Notes: a model not told the origin generated them from the sequence alone. A stretch of 64,000 nt of DNA from Bullera alba (GCA_001600095.1 BCIX01000001.1:5047198-5111197); one strand, 5' to 3'. Shown: positions 30,008-42,191, numbered from the stretch's first letter. Numbers and translations are program-made.

Positions 30008-31924
30008 TTACAGATCTATGGTTGGCATCTGCAACTTGTCCTCTCTGGCCTGTAACCGTCTTTCCACCTCCTGATCCAATTTGACAGCCTGCTCCCAGAC
30101 AGGGATACTGAGTTCGGCGTCGGAGCGGGATTGCGCTAGCAATCTACCATGACTGATCAGCTCAGATCTTGTCAGATAATGGAGCTGGTGTATATCGCAA
30201 GGAGATGCTTTAATATCACTTACCTCGCCAGTCGCATCCGACGTTTGAGCCTCTGTTCCGCTTTATCCGCCTCCAACCGGCTCCCCGGAGCGCTGGACGT
30301 GCTGGACGATTGCCGACTCTCAACGAAGTCGTCCTGTATCCTCTGCGAGATTTCATCTGGTATCACGACTTTTGTAGCTTGCTCCAAAGCGCCATAGCGC
30401 AGGAGGTAGGATCTGTAGTCGTTGAGATCGTCTTCGGAGGGCGGGTCTGCCGGTGCGGTAGCTTCGTTGCTGACAGGCAGCAGGGGAACACATATATCCG
30501 TCTGTGCAGTGTCAGCTTTGTTCAAAAGCCACGAGGAAAGACGCAGCTCACTGGTAGCAGACTTTTACCCTCTGACAGCACCAAACCCCTTATAGAACAC
30601 TCGATCTTCAGATCGTCCATGTAAGGATAATCGTACTTGACCACCTGATCCCGCAATGTCTCGCTCAACGCCTGCAAGTTCTTGACCGCTTTCTCCTTCA
30701 ATTGACCACCCTCTCCCATTTCATTCTCCGCAATGACCATCACTGTCCCGTGGCCGACTTGCAGCAGACCCGAGTCGAGCGAGGTGGAGTCGGCCGAGTG
30801 AGGCGTGAAGGGCGTGGAGTGGAGGTAGAGTATTGACATTGGAACTTCCACTACCATTGGCATCAGAGATTGCAATGTCGGTATCAAGTTGAGATTCGGT
30901 TGTGATGAGGTCTGGATCAGGTTCAGCGATAACGTTCCGATGGGCGCTTGGGCGGGGATCCGAGCGACTGGTGACGAAATAAGCAGTAGGAGTATGATCT
31001 CTGCTATAGTCCTGTCTCCTCCGCTGAAGCAAGCCGAGATGTAGTCGATCGTCCGCTGACGAGTGGTGTCGTCGGCGTCCGAAGAGGTGGCGGCTTTAGG
31101 CGACGGAAGGTAGGGAGTGGGTGGTAATAGAGCATGTATCGTAGGCACAATGACAAGGTCGTCGTCTGACCCAGTATCATGGGCATTGGGCAGAGCAGCA
31201 GAGGACAGCAGGCCAATGACTGTGTATAGTCCAGCGGGCTTGTAGCTCGTATCGTCATACACCTGCAATACTGTCAAAATCGAACTACCCGTCGCCTTGA
31301 CAGCTGAACTCACCTTGATCAACGCGCCAGTGTAGTCTTTCCGCCTCTCAGGCAGCGGGTATTTTGCCTGAGTGACAGTAGGAGCTTCGGCCCGGGATCC
31401 GTTCACTTTCGAAGCATCAGAGACAGCTGTTTGCGTCTTTGTCCATTCCTGTCGTCCCGGGATCCTACATGGCGGTCAGCTGGATGCTCTACCACTTGAA
31501 GGTGGCAGCTGACTCACTCCACGCCCCATCCAATCCACCGCTCCCTCAGCTGACTGACGTCGGCCGAGCTAGAAGAAGGACCTGAAGCCTCGGAAGGAAG
31601 GTAAACTTCCAAGGGATATCCAGTGTCCTGAAACATGCAGTTGAACGCGACCAGCGACAAGGGCGGAGAGCCATGGTTATACTCTGAAATCTACGGAGAT
31701 CATCAGCTCTGTCGCATTCCCCACATATGGCTTCCATGGATCCCACCTTGCTTGTGTCTCTGAGCTGATCTAGTATGTCGGCAGTGAAAGCAACAGAGTC
31801 TGCTGAAATTTCTGACGGACTTCTAGTCAGACATACTGCCATTCCCTCCAATAATCATCCACTTACCGGCCTCATTGTCGTGCTCCAAGCGAGCGACGTT
31901 GATAATCTCTTCTGGGGCCAGCAT
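30008..31924 (-). CDS. MCM-binding protein (MCMBP/ETG1 homologue)
   Basis: MCMBP binds MCM3-7 and promotes unloading or chaperoning of the replicative helicase. Proposed start MLAPEEIINVARLEHDNEA at 31924, then a GTAAGT intron to ISADSVAFTADILDQLRDTS. The large exon at 30522-31406 includes GALIKVSSAVKATGSS, TVLQVYDDTSYKPAGLYTVI (the typical 'KVYD....N.....E..G' region), LIQTSSQPNLNLIP, and VGHGTVMVIAENEMGEGG, followed by KNLQALSETLRDQVVKYDYP and LVLSEGKSLLP. The last blocks match the C-terminal half of MCMBP (LDET...G.LN..GV.NL.AL and ISEGKSLLP). The final exon ends QAREDKLQMPTIDL with TAA at 30008-30010. Not all intermediate exon borders were verified. Confidence 0.82.
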
Positions 31925-32211
31925 GCTGCTTGGCGTGACTGTAGTATCAGATGTCCTAGTTTCGAAGCTCTGATATAGTTGCTTCGTTTGCTGGCAGCAT
32001 GAGGAGGACTAGTACTGAGGAGGAAGCTGCGAACGCGCGAACGGCCAGGTGGAGGTGAGGTTTGATGTTACGTAATCCGGCTTCCACGATGCTCGACGTG
32101 CGTGCTCGCTCCAGAGTCCAGAGCCTCCTGTCGCAGGAGCGTCTCGTCAATACAGCTCGCGTGGTGTTGGCAGGTGACACATACTATCATCTCCAAGCCT
32201 ACGCAAGCAAG
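31925..32211. promoter_or_regulatory. Divergent promoter, MCM-binding protein / SEC13
   Basis: Under 300 bp between start codons. It includes GTTACGTAA near 32069 and no ORF of interest. Confidence 0.4.
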
Positions 32212-33574
32212 ATGGTGAGCTGAATATACTATGTGAATAGTGGATACTTTGCTGACGATCCTTCATAGGCGGCCGTCGCGACTCCTGCGGGCGCAAAGCC
32301 CGTTCCAGTGGAAACGCAACATGAAGACATGATTGTGGGTAGATGAATCTCCACAACTGGACGATAGACGCTGACGGCGGGCTCTGCCCGGTATAGCACG
32401 ACGCCCAGCTGGACTACTATGGTAAACGACTAGCAACGTGCTCCTCCGACAAGACCATCAGGATCTTCAACGTGGTCAAGGGGGAAGCCAAGGGTGAACC
32501 CATCATCCTCAAGGGGTACGTCCCATGCCCTGCTCGATGTGACACCGTTCGCCGCTAACTGTAGATTGTTTCTGATAGCCATACCGCTCCTGTATGGCAG
32601 CTAGCTTGGGCTCACCCTTCTTTCGGATCGATCCTCGCTTCTTGCTCGTATGACGGCAGGGTGTTTATCTGGAAAGAGGTCGGCGCCGGCGGTGGGAAAG
32701 GCAGCGGGGGCGAGCTGCAGGATGGATGGGAGAGAATCAAAGAGCATACCCTGCACACTGCCAGTGGTAAGTCATTGTCTATTCCGACGAGAGTATCCCG
32801 GCGTGATACGCTGGCTAAAACAATCACCAACTTTAGTCAACTCAATCGCTTGGGCGCCATACGATCTTGGACCCATCATCGCCTGTGCTTCGAGCGACGG
32901 CAAAATTTCCGTTCTGAGCTTCCAGAGTGAGCTACGACGTAGTCGGACCTCGAAGTAGCTGACATCCTTCTCAAGATGACGGGTCCACTGAAGCCTCGAT
33001 CTTCCCCGCTCATGGAACTGGAGCCAACGCTGTGTCTTGGGCGCCTTCCGTCATCTCTGCCAGTCAAGAGGGTCACTCTCAGTCTGGCGGCTTGGCCGGT
33101 CTGCAGGCTCAGAAGCGGTTCGTTACCGCTGGTTCGGACAACATGATCCGTATATGGGGCTTCGACGAGGAGGCCAAGAAGTGGACAGAGGAGGAGACGA
33201 TCAAAGGCCACGATGATTGGGTTAGGGATGTCGCATGGGCCCCAAATATCGGATTGCCAGGAACGTACATCGCCTCGGCGTCTCAGGTAAGTGTTTCCGA
33301 AAGACAACTGGGCGGTGACGAGAGCTAACCTCGGACGCAGGACCGGACCGTGCTTATACACCACAAGTCGTCTCCCAGCTCTGCCTGGTCGTCGACGGCA
33401 CTCCAACCTAGCGCTCCCGAGAACAAGGACCCCCACTTCCCAGACGCAGTTTGGCGTGTTAGCTGGTCGTTGGCAGGCAACATCCTCGCTGTCAGCTGCG
33501 GAGATGGAAAAGTCAGTCTGTGGAAAGAAGGCGTTGGAAAAGGTTGGGAGTGTGTTAGCGACTTTTCAAGCTAA
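32212..33574 (+). CDS. SEC13: COPII coat and nuclear-pore protein SEC13
   Basis: WD40 protein of the COPII outer coat (with Sec31) and of the Nup84 nuclear-pore subcomplex; it may also serve the SEACAT complex. The ATG at 32212-32214 is the only codon of its exon: GTGAGC follows directly and the next exon starts [20 protein letters not shown]. The exon after that reads [20 protein letters not shown] then [11 protein letters not shown], the classic Sec13 first blade. Later blades are [100 protein letters not shown]. It ends [19 protein letters not shown] at 33574. Six blades, as in the family. Confidence 0.96.
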
Positions 33575-33715
33575 GTGCGTTGTTGGCTTGTGATACGAAA
33601 CGATGCACTAGATAGGAAGCCGCTACTCGCACGCGTTGCAACCAAGTTGCATTCTTCTTCTGCTACACAATTCTGAGATTCTCTTCTTACTCTCCGTACT
33701 CCGTCAGATAAAGCC

Positions 33716-34738
33716 TTACTGGGCGGCCTGGAGTCGCTGCTCAGCCTCCTTGAAGTTGATGACATCCCAGATGGCCTTGAGGTACTGCACGGAGTTAGCG
33801 CTGACTGACTATTACCGTCACTTGACTTACGTCTGGCTTGACGTTCTTGTACTGGAGGTAGAAAGCGTGTTCCCAGATGTCAATACCAATGATTGGGACG
33901 TGAGCTAAGTCTAGGGTCAGACGACTATCTCAAGAAATTGGTGAAAATGCTCACAGAGCAATGGGTCCTGGTTGGGCGTGGTCACCACCTCGAGCTTCTT
34001 GGTAGCCTTGTTGTATCCGAGCCAGCCCCATCCGGAGCCCTGGACGGCGGCCGTCTTGGTGTTGACCTCGTTCTTGAGGTTCTCGAAGGATCCAAAGTCC
34101 TCCTTGATCTTGTCGGCGAGAATGCCGGACGAAGGGAACTTGGTCTCGGCCGAGCCAGTTGGGGCAAGGTTCTTCCAGAACAGCTGGTGAGTCTGTCAGC
34201 TATATCTCCTCGACTCGCTCAATGGGCGAAACACACAGAGTGGTTGCTAGAGAAGCAGGTCGTCAGATTAGCTCATAATGATACTGAGATGCAAGATTAC
34301 GCACATGTGTCCACCGCCGTTGAACTTGAGAGCCGGCTGGAGGGCGATAGAGCCCTTGACATCGTTGTTCGCGACCAGCTTGTCAAGCGACTCCTCTGCA
34401 GCGTTCAGCCCATTGACGTATGTCTGGTGGTGCTTGGTGTGATGGAGAGTCATGATCTCTTTGGAGATGGATGGCTCAAGAGCCTGAGCATGTGTGTCAG
34501 CTCACGATTTCATAGTGTGCGCAGCTGTCATCGGCGACGAGGGCCGACTGGAAGATCACAAAGGGTCCTCATGGGGCCGTAGCCTTCAAGCTGATGGCTC
34601 CAGTGCCGACCCACTCACATCGTAAGCATATGGTAGCTCTGGTAGAGTGTGCTTGGTCCTCATGGCAGCAGCAGCGAATCCTCTTGCGGCGAAAGCAGAG
34701 CTGGCAACTCGGGGGACTGATCTCAGAAGAGCGACCAT
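33716..34738 (-). CDS. SOD2: Mitochondrial manganese superoxide dismutase
   Basis: Converts superoxide to peroxide and oxygen in the mitochondrial matrix. ATG at 34738. The leader [20 protein letters not shown] is Arg/Ala/Ser-rich and lacks acids, a typical presequence. The mature part starts [16 protein letters not shown]. It contains [16 protein letters not shown] (metal-ligand His), GGGHINHSLFWKNL (second His, split by a GTGCGT intron) and [15 protein letters not shown] (DxWEH metal-ligand motif), ending [12 protein letters not shown] with TAA at 33716-33718. Gly/Gln context fits Mn rather than Fe. Introns are short, one directly after the leader region. It shares a promoter region with SSL1. 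Confidence 0.96.
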
Positions 34739-35095
34739 GTTGTGTGACTGTCTTGTGTCTCTTGTTGGGGGTTTATAGAGTGAGTACCTGTATGGTGAAG
34801 GGGTTATATGGCTCAAGTTGATGAGTGACAATTCGTCAAAAGTCGCAAGCAGCGCAGGCCCGGGGGAACAAGTGGACGGCCGCGGAGTATGAGTCATACC
34901 TCGCAGCCTTCCCACGGTAAGGCTCGTCGTACAGGGTTCGGCGACCTCCACCTTGTGCTTCCTCACACAGTCATAGATCGCCGTGCGCGAAGTCATCTGG
35001 GTGTCATAGGCTCTCAATACCAGTCCACGATCAAGAATTGGGTCAGGGAGAGCGAGGGTTAGCGTCAGTCATAATCTCTGTCGAAGTCGCCCAAA
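34739..35095. promoter_or_regulatory. Divergent promoter, SOD2 / SSL1
   Basis: About 355 bp between start codons. No gene. No oxidative-stress element recognised with confidence. Confidence 0.4.
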
Positions 35096-36914
35096 ATGGC
35101 CAGAGACGACAACTACAGTCCCGACCCGGACGAGCAAATGAACGGGGAGGACGACGATGACTTTATCGACGAGTCCGGACCTACGGCCGCACAAAAGGGC
35201 AAGGGCAAGGCCAACGGTCAGGTCGGTCCTCTCAGCGACCCCTCTCAGTTCTGGATACTGACTGGATAAATGTCAGAATGGCATGCAGACGTGGGAAGGA
35301 GCATATGCTCGACCTTGGGATGTCCTACAAGAAGACGAAGAAGGAGGATTGCAGGGAACGGTGGAGAAGCTATTGGCGAGAGGAAGGCGGAAACGGTATG
35401 TCTCCCTCTGAAAGTGGCTGCGAGTCGTAGCTTGAAGCTAAAGGATGGTCGAACAGAGCTGCAGCTTCGGAAACTCCCTTGCGGCGGTCGATCATCCGAC
35501 ACATGTTCATTATACTGGACCTGTCAGAATCAATGCAGGATAAGGACTTCCGGCCGACTCGGTGAGACCAAGCTGCATGCTTCTCGGATGGGAGACTAAT
35601 GTGGAGCAGGTTCGACGTCACTCTACAGTATCTAAGGACATATGTGACCGAGTGGTTTGACCAGAACCCTTTGGGCCAGATCGGTGTCATCCTCATGCGA
35701 GACAGATTGTCGGAGACGCTGATCCCCATGGGAGGTGAGTCTTCCGTCTGGACCAAACCACTAATTCTGATTTAGGCAATCCACAAGAAATCCTAGCCTC
35801 ACTCTCGGACAAACGGAAGCTGGAGCCCTCGGGAGAGCCGAGTTTACAAAACGGTCTTACCATGGCTAAAGGCGGGATGAGGTAAGCTTTCCATCGACCC
35901 TTCATGGTCGTCTAAGCTAACCTGTCCACTAGTCACCTACCGTCTACCTCATCTCTGGAGACCCTTGTCCTTTTCTCCTCCATATCGACCGCAGATCCAG
36001 ACGGTCCCACTTCAATCCAGCAAACCATGACGGACCTCGTCCAGACGAAGATCCGGACGACTGTCATATCACTAGCAGGGGAGATCAAGATCTGCAAGCA
36101 GATATGCGAGCGCACAGGCGGGAAGTTCGGCGTGGCTATGGATGAGGAGCACTTGAAGGAGTTGATGTGGGAGACAATACCACCTCCTGCTCAGACAATG
36201 GCTGGACCATCGACCACGTCTGGAGTGCAGAATGCCCTTGCGGCCGGAGGCAGAGCTGGCATTGGTCCTGGAGGTAAACGGCCGCCTCCGGTGGGCGACC
36301 TCATGGTCATGGGGTTCCCGGTCAGACTGCCACAAGGTGGAGAAACGCTGTGCGCGTGTCATGGCTTGTTGAAAAAAGGAGGATACCTGTGCCCGAGGTG
36401 CGGGAGCAAGTTGTGCGATGTGCCCACAGACTGCGAGGTGTGCGGCTTGATGGTCGTCAGCAGTCCCCACCTGGCAAGAAGGTGAATCGGGGCGTGGACC
36501 GTGCTCGAAGGGGAATTGCTGACCGTCCTGTTTTTCCAGTTTCTGGTTCTTGTTCCCTGTAGCAAACTACGGTGTATTGGCTGTCGCTGCAGCAACTCGG
36601 CAAGCAGCACATGCCCAGCTCGACTCCACTTGTTATGGATGCGACAAACCCTTCCCCTCAGTGAGCTGCACTGTGCGTGGAGGGGATCGAGCTGACCCTT
36701 TTGTCTTGTAGTTGGAAGACATAGGCACCGCCGCAGGTGTGAACCAGGTAGACGACTCGGTCAGCCCTACCAGTCGATATAGGTGTGTCCAAAGTGCACG
36801 ATCAGACAACCGCTGACGATTCGTAGATGTGCGAAATGCCACAACGACTTTTGCATGGAGTGCGATCTGTACGTACACCACACACTGCATACCTGCCCCG
36901 GATGCTCGCAATAG
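35096..36914 (+). CDS. SSL1: TFIIH core subunit SSL1 (p44)
   Basis: Zinc-finger and VWA-domain subunit of general transcription and repair factor TFIIH; it stimulates the Rad3/XPD helicase. ATG at 35096 ([14 protein letters not shown]). The conserved start [20 protein letters not shown] is followed by [20 protein letters not shown] (VWA MIDAS DLSxS), [39 protein letters not shown], and [20 protein letters not shown]. The C-terminus has Cys clusters: [32 protein letters not shown] and a final C4-type RING-like group [20 protein letters not shown] then CPGCSQ. Stop TAG at 36912-36914. All expected domains are present and in order. Confidence 0.96.
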
Positions 36915-37044
36915 TGCTCGTCTCCGCCCGTACGCTGGGGTCAGGGACTCATGTTGTACAGTAGCCATGCAATGGTGGTCATTATGATACATCGCACAAG
37001 TGGCGCCAAGTGGTCGACATCTGGCTTGTGGTCTATGGAGCCGT

Positions 37045-37891
37045 CTAGTATTGATGTCTCGTGGAGTAATCTGAGTCCTTCATCAGTACTCCACAAGCTT
37101 ACCCTTGAGGACGACCGGAGGACTCACCCTTGGGAGCGACGACTAAACCTCGTCCTTTAGAGGCACCTCGGTATACTGTCTCAATGATGTCGATAACCTA
37201 TCGAGATGGTCAGCTCCTGCGTAACCGATTGAGACTGGAGAGCTAGACTTGCCTCCTGTTTATCCCTCATGGCCCAGTTGCTATCTCGAGTCAGTGATGA
37301 AGTACCTTGACTCAAGCCTGGGAAGACCCACATTTTATTGTTGTTACCCGTTCCCAGGTCGATCATGATGTGCTTGTTTCTACGATTTATAGTCAGAAAG
37401 GCCTCGTCGATCCCCTGGACTAGGTCTCCATTCTGGGGATGTCCGACTCACCTGTAGAAGAACATGACCGTACAAGGATCATACAGCTCGTACATCTTAG
37501 ACGGATCAGCTGGGTCACAGACATCAAGCTCACAAACTCAGCTGATTACTCACCTTATTGAAGTCTGGAACCTCTGTGATGTCCACTACCGTCCGTCATC
37601 AGCACTGTCTTCCGCAGGCGACAGATCTTCTAGCAGTACTAACCAAGGTATATCACACAGAAATTCTGGACCTTCTCCGAGACCGAGTATAGCGTCTCGT
37701 CCATGGCCATACAGTCCGGCTGGTGGTCGTGTCCGAATCTGATGCAAACCACCCTGTCCTCCTCCACTAGTATAGCTTGGTCTACATGCCATCCGCTGTG
37801 CAGACTACGTTTGATCAGCTCTGTTCGCTGGAAAAGGGGTCGAAGACAGCTGAGAGAAGCGGCAGACTCACTGGGTCATGAAATACGACAT
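37045..37891 (-). CDS. DIM1: U5 snRNP thioredoxin-like splicing protein DIM1 (DIB1/TXNL4A)
   Basis: Essential protein of the U4/U6.U5 tri-snRNP that blocks premature spliceosome activation. ATG at 37891. Exon 1 reads MSYFMTH (codon split). Using acceptor ACGTAG gives LHSGWHVDQAILVEEDR, matching the near-invariant family start. Then come RFGHDHQPDCMAMDETLYS, VQNFCVIYLVDITEVPDFNK, MYELYDPCTVMFFYRNKHIM, and IDLGTGNNNKINWAMRDKQE then VIDIIETVYRGASKGRGLVV. A last intron (GTGAGT...ACTCAG) leads to DYSTRHQY and TAG at 37045-37047, matching the conserved C-terminal DYSTKYRY. Length is about 142 residues, as expected. Confidence 0.95.
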
Positions 37892-38778
37892 GGCGGCTGA
37901 GCTTTGGTGGCCTGGTCGATGCTAAAGAGACGAACGGGATCGGAAATCTATCAAATATCTGGTATACTGAGGGGAATGATGCCTATGATACGGCAGAGAG
38001 CCACTAACGTCGACCTCGTCGCCGAATTGCAGTTGACTTGCAGCAGTTGTGCAGGTGACAGCGCAGCAGACGATCGTTGTTGTTTCGTAGTACTTCGTCG
38101 AAGTCATGCATGGACTCGGGTGGCAAATCCGTTATATTTGATCCCGCTCGGACGACGAACCGGCGTTTCAGGATGTCTTTCGATCGCGTCTCGACTTCAT
38201 GTTCGAGATGGCTGAGCTTCCACTTGAGGTCAAGTCGCGCCGTCGAAAGCTCGGTCGGTTCTCGGTGCTGTCACGGGCGACAGGCTACAACAGAGACCTG
38301 CATTTAGCCATCAGCATGGGTCGGACCCGGACGACACGGCACAGCAACGAGATCGTCTTCACCCCAACTTCATCCTCGTCTACAACTTCACTCACGCCTC
38401 GGATCGCGTTGCACTCGCCATTATGAGCGCAATTGGCTATGAAGGCTCCTGCTCTAGTGTGGAGAACTGCCACACGAGAGCGATGCCTGGAAATCTCCGG
38501 GCCAGGCCAGGGATCTGGCTCCTCGGTGTCCCCCTGCCTCGATCAGGCGGACCGAGCTAGAGGCGGCCACAACCTTGACGCTTTCTAAGATCTAAAGTCG
38601 ACTTTGGACCCGAGTCAGGCCACATTGAAACTTCTACCGGACCTCCGGGACGTGACGTGGGACAGCTGGATCAGCTCGAAGATGACTCTTTTTCCATCAT
38701 GCTTCGTTCACCTCATCCACATCTTGCTCCTACTCGACCACACTCACACTCAATCTCACCGAACACAGTGCGAACAAC
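37892..38778. other. Region upstream of orphan copy A
   Basis: About 890 bp. Holds the DIM1 promoter on the left. From 38137 it is part of the tandem duplication, including a 31-codon block at 38160-38252 whose reading frame is conserved in the second copy (see repeat entries). No complete gene defined. The last 200 bp are CT-rich and resemble a promoter and leader. Confidence 0.4.
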
Positions 38779-40007
38779 ATGTCCATTCCCATAACGCGAA
38801 CGGCCAGGCTGCGAGCACAGAGAAGAATAGACTTGCCCCGCATGCCCGAACCACCTGTGCCAACCATGTACGAATTGGCGCCGTGGCCAGTGCCTGTAGT
38901 CTCCGCGGACAGTCAAACCATACGACAGGTCGGATTCAGCCCAGCGAATCCAGGAGGAGTCACCGGTAAGTCACTGCTGCCTCTTACCCAAACCAGCTCC
39001 CATCTTCGCGCAACGTGGATAAAAGCCTACATAAGCACTTTGCACTGTACACCGCGTGACTCGAACATGATGACAAGTACGGCTTGCTGACTACGGCCAC
39101 AACCAATCAGTCTCTACGTGCTCCATCAAGAGGACGTGGCGAAACAACTACGTGGTGAAGCTACAGGGTCCCGAATATGATGGTAAGTGGCAAAGAAAAG
39201 CTCGCTAGCAGGACCCTGCTGACTCCGGATCTACCACAGACACGACAATGAAAGGGATCCGGATGAGAAACGAGCTTCAAACCATCCGCGGACAATGCGA
39301 TTGGGTGCTTCAGAAGGACCGAATGGCCAGGAAAGTGGCTATGGGATTGGCGCGCCCGAGTGAGTCACGGGAGGGATCTGCAGTCTACGATCGGACATAA
39401 GCTGATCGCACAACCATAAGAGTCCACATCGTCTGACGCAACGACCACAGGGGTCCCAGTGACTCCCGAGTTGCCGGCTCTCCATATCGGAGAAGATGAT
39501 GTGTTCATCCCGGACTCAGAATCAGAGAAGAGGTCGCCTGATCAACTCGTCAGCGAGCCGGTCAAGGCAGTTGATACGTCCGATCAGATTCGAGAAGAAG
39601 CCCTTGCCTGTTTCGGTGAGTACGGGTACGGTTCTCTCTAGAGCTTGCTACCCTATAGCAATATCTGATACTGTTACTTACCATTGACGTAGCTGCGGAG
39701 CAGGAAAAGGCAGACAAGGCCAATCTCCCGGCAGTCGATCTCGGGCCCATCATCCTTGCCGAGGACGCCGTTGAGCCGCCCATCATCGCGGAGAAGGAAG
39801 AAGTCTTCGGCGTGGAAACGGAAGACCCGATAGGTGTGGTTGTCATCTCGCAGGTAGAGGAGGAAAGTGAGTGTATCTTGTCAATCCCTCACCATATCAC
39901 CTTCAAGTCTTAGCTGACCCCTTGAAGGGCCTGCCCCAGGTGCTGCTATGGTGTTTGGTGCTGGAGTCAACTCCGCTTTTACCTTTTGCTGGACCCGAAC
40001 AGAATGA
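38137..40007 (+). repeat. Tandem direct duplication, unit A
   Basis: Unit A begins near TTTGATCCCGCT at 38137 and extends at least to the stop of orphan gene A. It matches unit B at an offset of about 2,250 bp (2,258 at the left end, 2,251 at the main ATG). Shared noncoding words include CTTGACGCTTTC and TGAAACTTCTACCGGACCTCC upstream of both ATGs. Identity is clearly below that of a recent duplication. Confidence 0.8.
38779..40007 (+). CDS. Orphan protein, copy A of a tandem pair
   Basis: Six exons read by eye: 38779-38965, 39111-39182, 39240-39359, 39421-39615, 39693-39866, 39928-40007, adding to 828 nt (275 residues plus stop). All five introns are phase 1, so every internal exon is a multiple of three. 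The protein starts MSIPITRTARLRAQRRIDLP (very basic) and contains STCSIKRTWRNNYVVKLQGP, MKGIRMRNELQTIRGQCDW, GVPVTPELPALHIGEDDVFI and an acidic Glu/Val-rich segment, and ends AFTFCWTRTE. No signal peptide, membrane helix or known domain. The basic head, conserved RNEL.T.RGQC block and acidic tail are all seen in copy B, which supports the model. Function unknown; possibly a nucleic-acid- or protein-binding regulator (inference). Confidence 0.65.
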
Positions 40008-41029
40008 TCACTCCATCACCAAAAGTTAGATGATGATCGAGCTCGGCGATCGACGATATTTCCTGTCCAGGCACCTTGCCTTCTAATCTTCCGCCTCGGT
40101 TATATCAGCGTGTAGATCTTCAAGTCCGCCATATCACCGGTAGCGCGACGGCGAACGAATAGGTCCGGAGCGGATCATGGAGAGCGAGGACTTCAGGCAA
40201 CCCAAGTATAATATAACACAAAATGCAAGACTGCGTACTTCATACAAGCGTCCACTGCTCCCTGCGCCCGTTATACACGAACAAGTACTCAATTCATGCA
40301 GAACATGTGGTCCTAGTAAAGCGGTGGACCGTGGTGAAAGGAGCAGACGGCAGACGCTGTAGAGTCGCAGACTAGAGGGCAAGAGGACCTACATGTTTGA
40401 TCCCGCTTAGACGCGTTCCAGCGTTTCAAAATGTCTTGCGATCTCGTCTCGACTTCATGTTCGATGTGGCTAACGTCCCAATCGAGAGCAAGACGCGTCG
40501 TCGGAAGCTCGCGCATGGTCATGGCTTTGTGGCTGTCATGGGGGGATGGTCTACGAAGGGAAATTCGCGTATAACCCTCCGTGGAGCCGGATCGCGATCA
40601 ACATGATCCAGCATGTGGATCCTCTTCGCCCTCATCTTCGACTCCATTGGCGCGTCGAATTTCATCACAATCCAGCTGCTCCAGACCTACTTGGACGTGA
40701 AGGTACTAAATGCAGCGCGACAGAATGCCACACACAGGCTGCCCCTCGATATTTCCGGACGAGGTCGAGGCTCTGACCCATCGGTACCGCTGGCTCTGGG
40801 TCTAACAGGCGGATCGAGGTCGAGTCAGCCAGAACCTTGACGCTTTCAAAGCCGACTTTGACACCCGAGTCAGTCGACTTTGAAACTTCTACCGGACCTC
40901 CGTGACGTGACTGGGACATCTATATCAGCTTCAAGATGACTCTCTTCCTATCATGCTTCGTTTATCTCTTACGAATCTTACTCGCTCTCGCTCAAAGCCA
41001 TCTTTAAGGTCACCAAAGCCATTACGAGT
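40008..41029. other. Spacer between orphan copies
   Basis: The first about 390 bp have no counterpart that I can see. From 40395 onward it is the upstream part of unit B, including the conserved 31-codon block at 40418-40510. The last 150 bp before 41030 match the leader of copy A. No complete gene defined. Confidence 0.4.
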
Positions 41030-42191
41030 ATGCCGATTCCCATGATCAGAACAGAGAGGCAGCGGCCCAAGCAAAGGTCACAAGTTCCCTCGATGGCGGC
41101 ATCGACTCAGCCGAACATCGGCGACCTGTGGTTCCCAAGGCGCGCCGCGACAGTCTCTGCCGATCATCGAACGAAACGACAGGCCGGCTTTGATCCACCA
41201 AACGCGGGAGCAGGCACTAGTGAGTCATTAAGTCTTCTTCTCCCGAAGGGCCGAAACAGCTTCCATCCTCGTGGGGTTGTACAGCGCCTGGCTCGAGCAT
41301 CTCGGGACGTGCGGCTGCTGACTGAACTTAATGGCAGACTTTACTTCTCCTGTCAAGAGGACCTGGCGCACCAGCTACGTCGTGCAGATACAACGACCCG
41401 ATCTGGAAAGTATGAGTAAGTGGCAAAGGAAAGCTCCGTGATCAAGACTTGCTGATATTGAATCGTCGACAGCCAGGTCGGTTGAAGGGATGAAGTTCCG
41501 AAATGAGTTTCGAACTTTCCGGGGACAGTGCAACTTTTCGGTCGAGGCGAACAAATGGGCGGCACAAGTCGCTGCTGGGCTGGTTAAGCCCAGTGAGTTA
41601 CCGAAGCGATTCCATTTTTCCGTTGATCGCAAGCTGATCGCGCAACCGTCAGGGTCCAGGTCATCCGATGGGGTCACCATCGGGGTGCCGGTGACTCCTG
41701 AGTTGACGGCCCTCTATATCGGGGAAGATGATGTTCTCATTTCGGACAGGGAACCGGAAAGCCCCGTGGATCGACCGATTGAGGATGTAGTCAAGGTCAC
41801 GGAAACATCCGATCGAATCAAAGAGGAGAGCCTCGCGTATTTCGGTGAGTACAGCTCGCTCCAGAGCTTGCTGTTCGATAGCAGTGTCAGTTGCCAACCA
41901 TCTACGCAGCTGCCGAGCAGGCCAAGGTCGATAAGGTCAATCTCGAGACCACCGAGTCGGGTCCCATCATCATTGCTCAGGATGCCCCAGAGCCGCCGAA
42001 CATGGGGGAGAAGGAGGATGTCGACACTTTGAACATGGTTCCCTCCATCATTCACGTTGAAGAGGACAGTGAGTACCCACAGGCCACGGTCCACCTGTTC
42101 CTCTCATCGCCACTCTTGACCAGTCCTGACTGACAATTCCTCAGTGCTCAACCTCACAATGCCTCCCTCATGGCCTTCGGCGCCGGCATGA
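40395..42191 (+). repeat. Tandem direct duplication, unit B
   Basis: Second copy of the unit that starts at 38137. The right limit is placed where similarity to exon 6 of copy A fades. Same orientation and same order of elements as unit A. Confidence 0.75.

Noticed and set aside
38137..42191. Tandem unit as a transposable element
   Set aside because: No terminal repeats, target-site duplication, transposase or reverse-transcriptase motifs seen; only two copies in direct orientation, so gene duplication is simpler.
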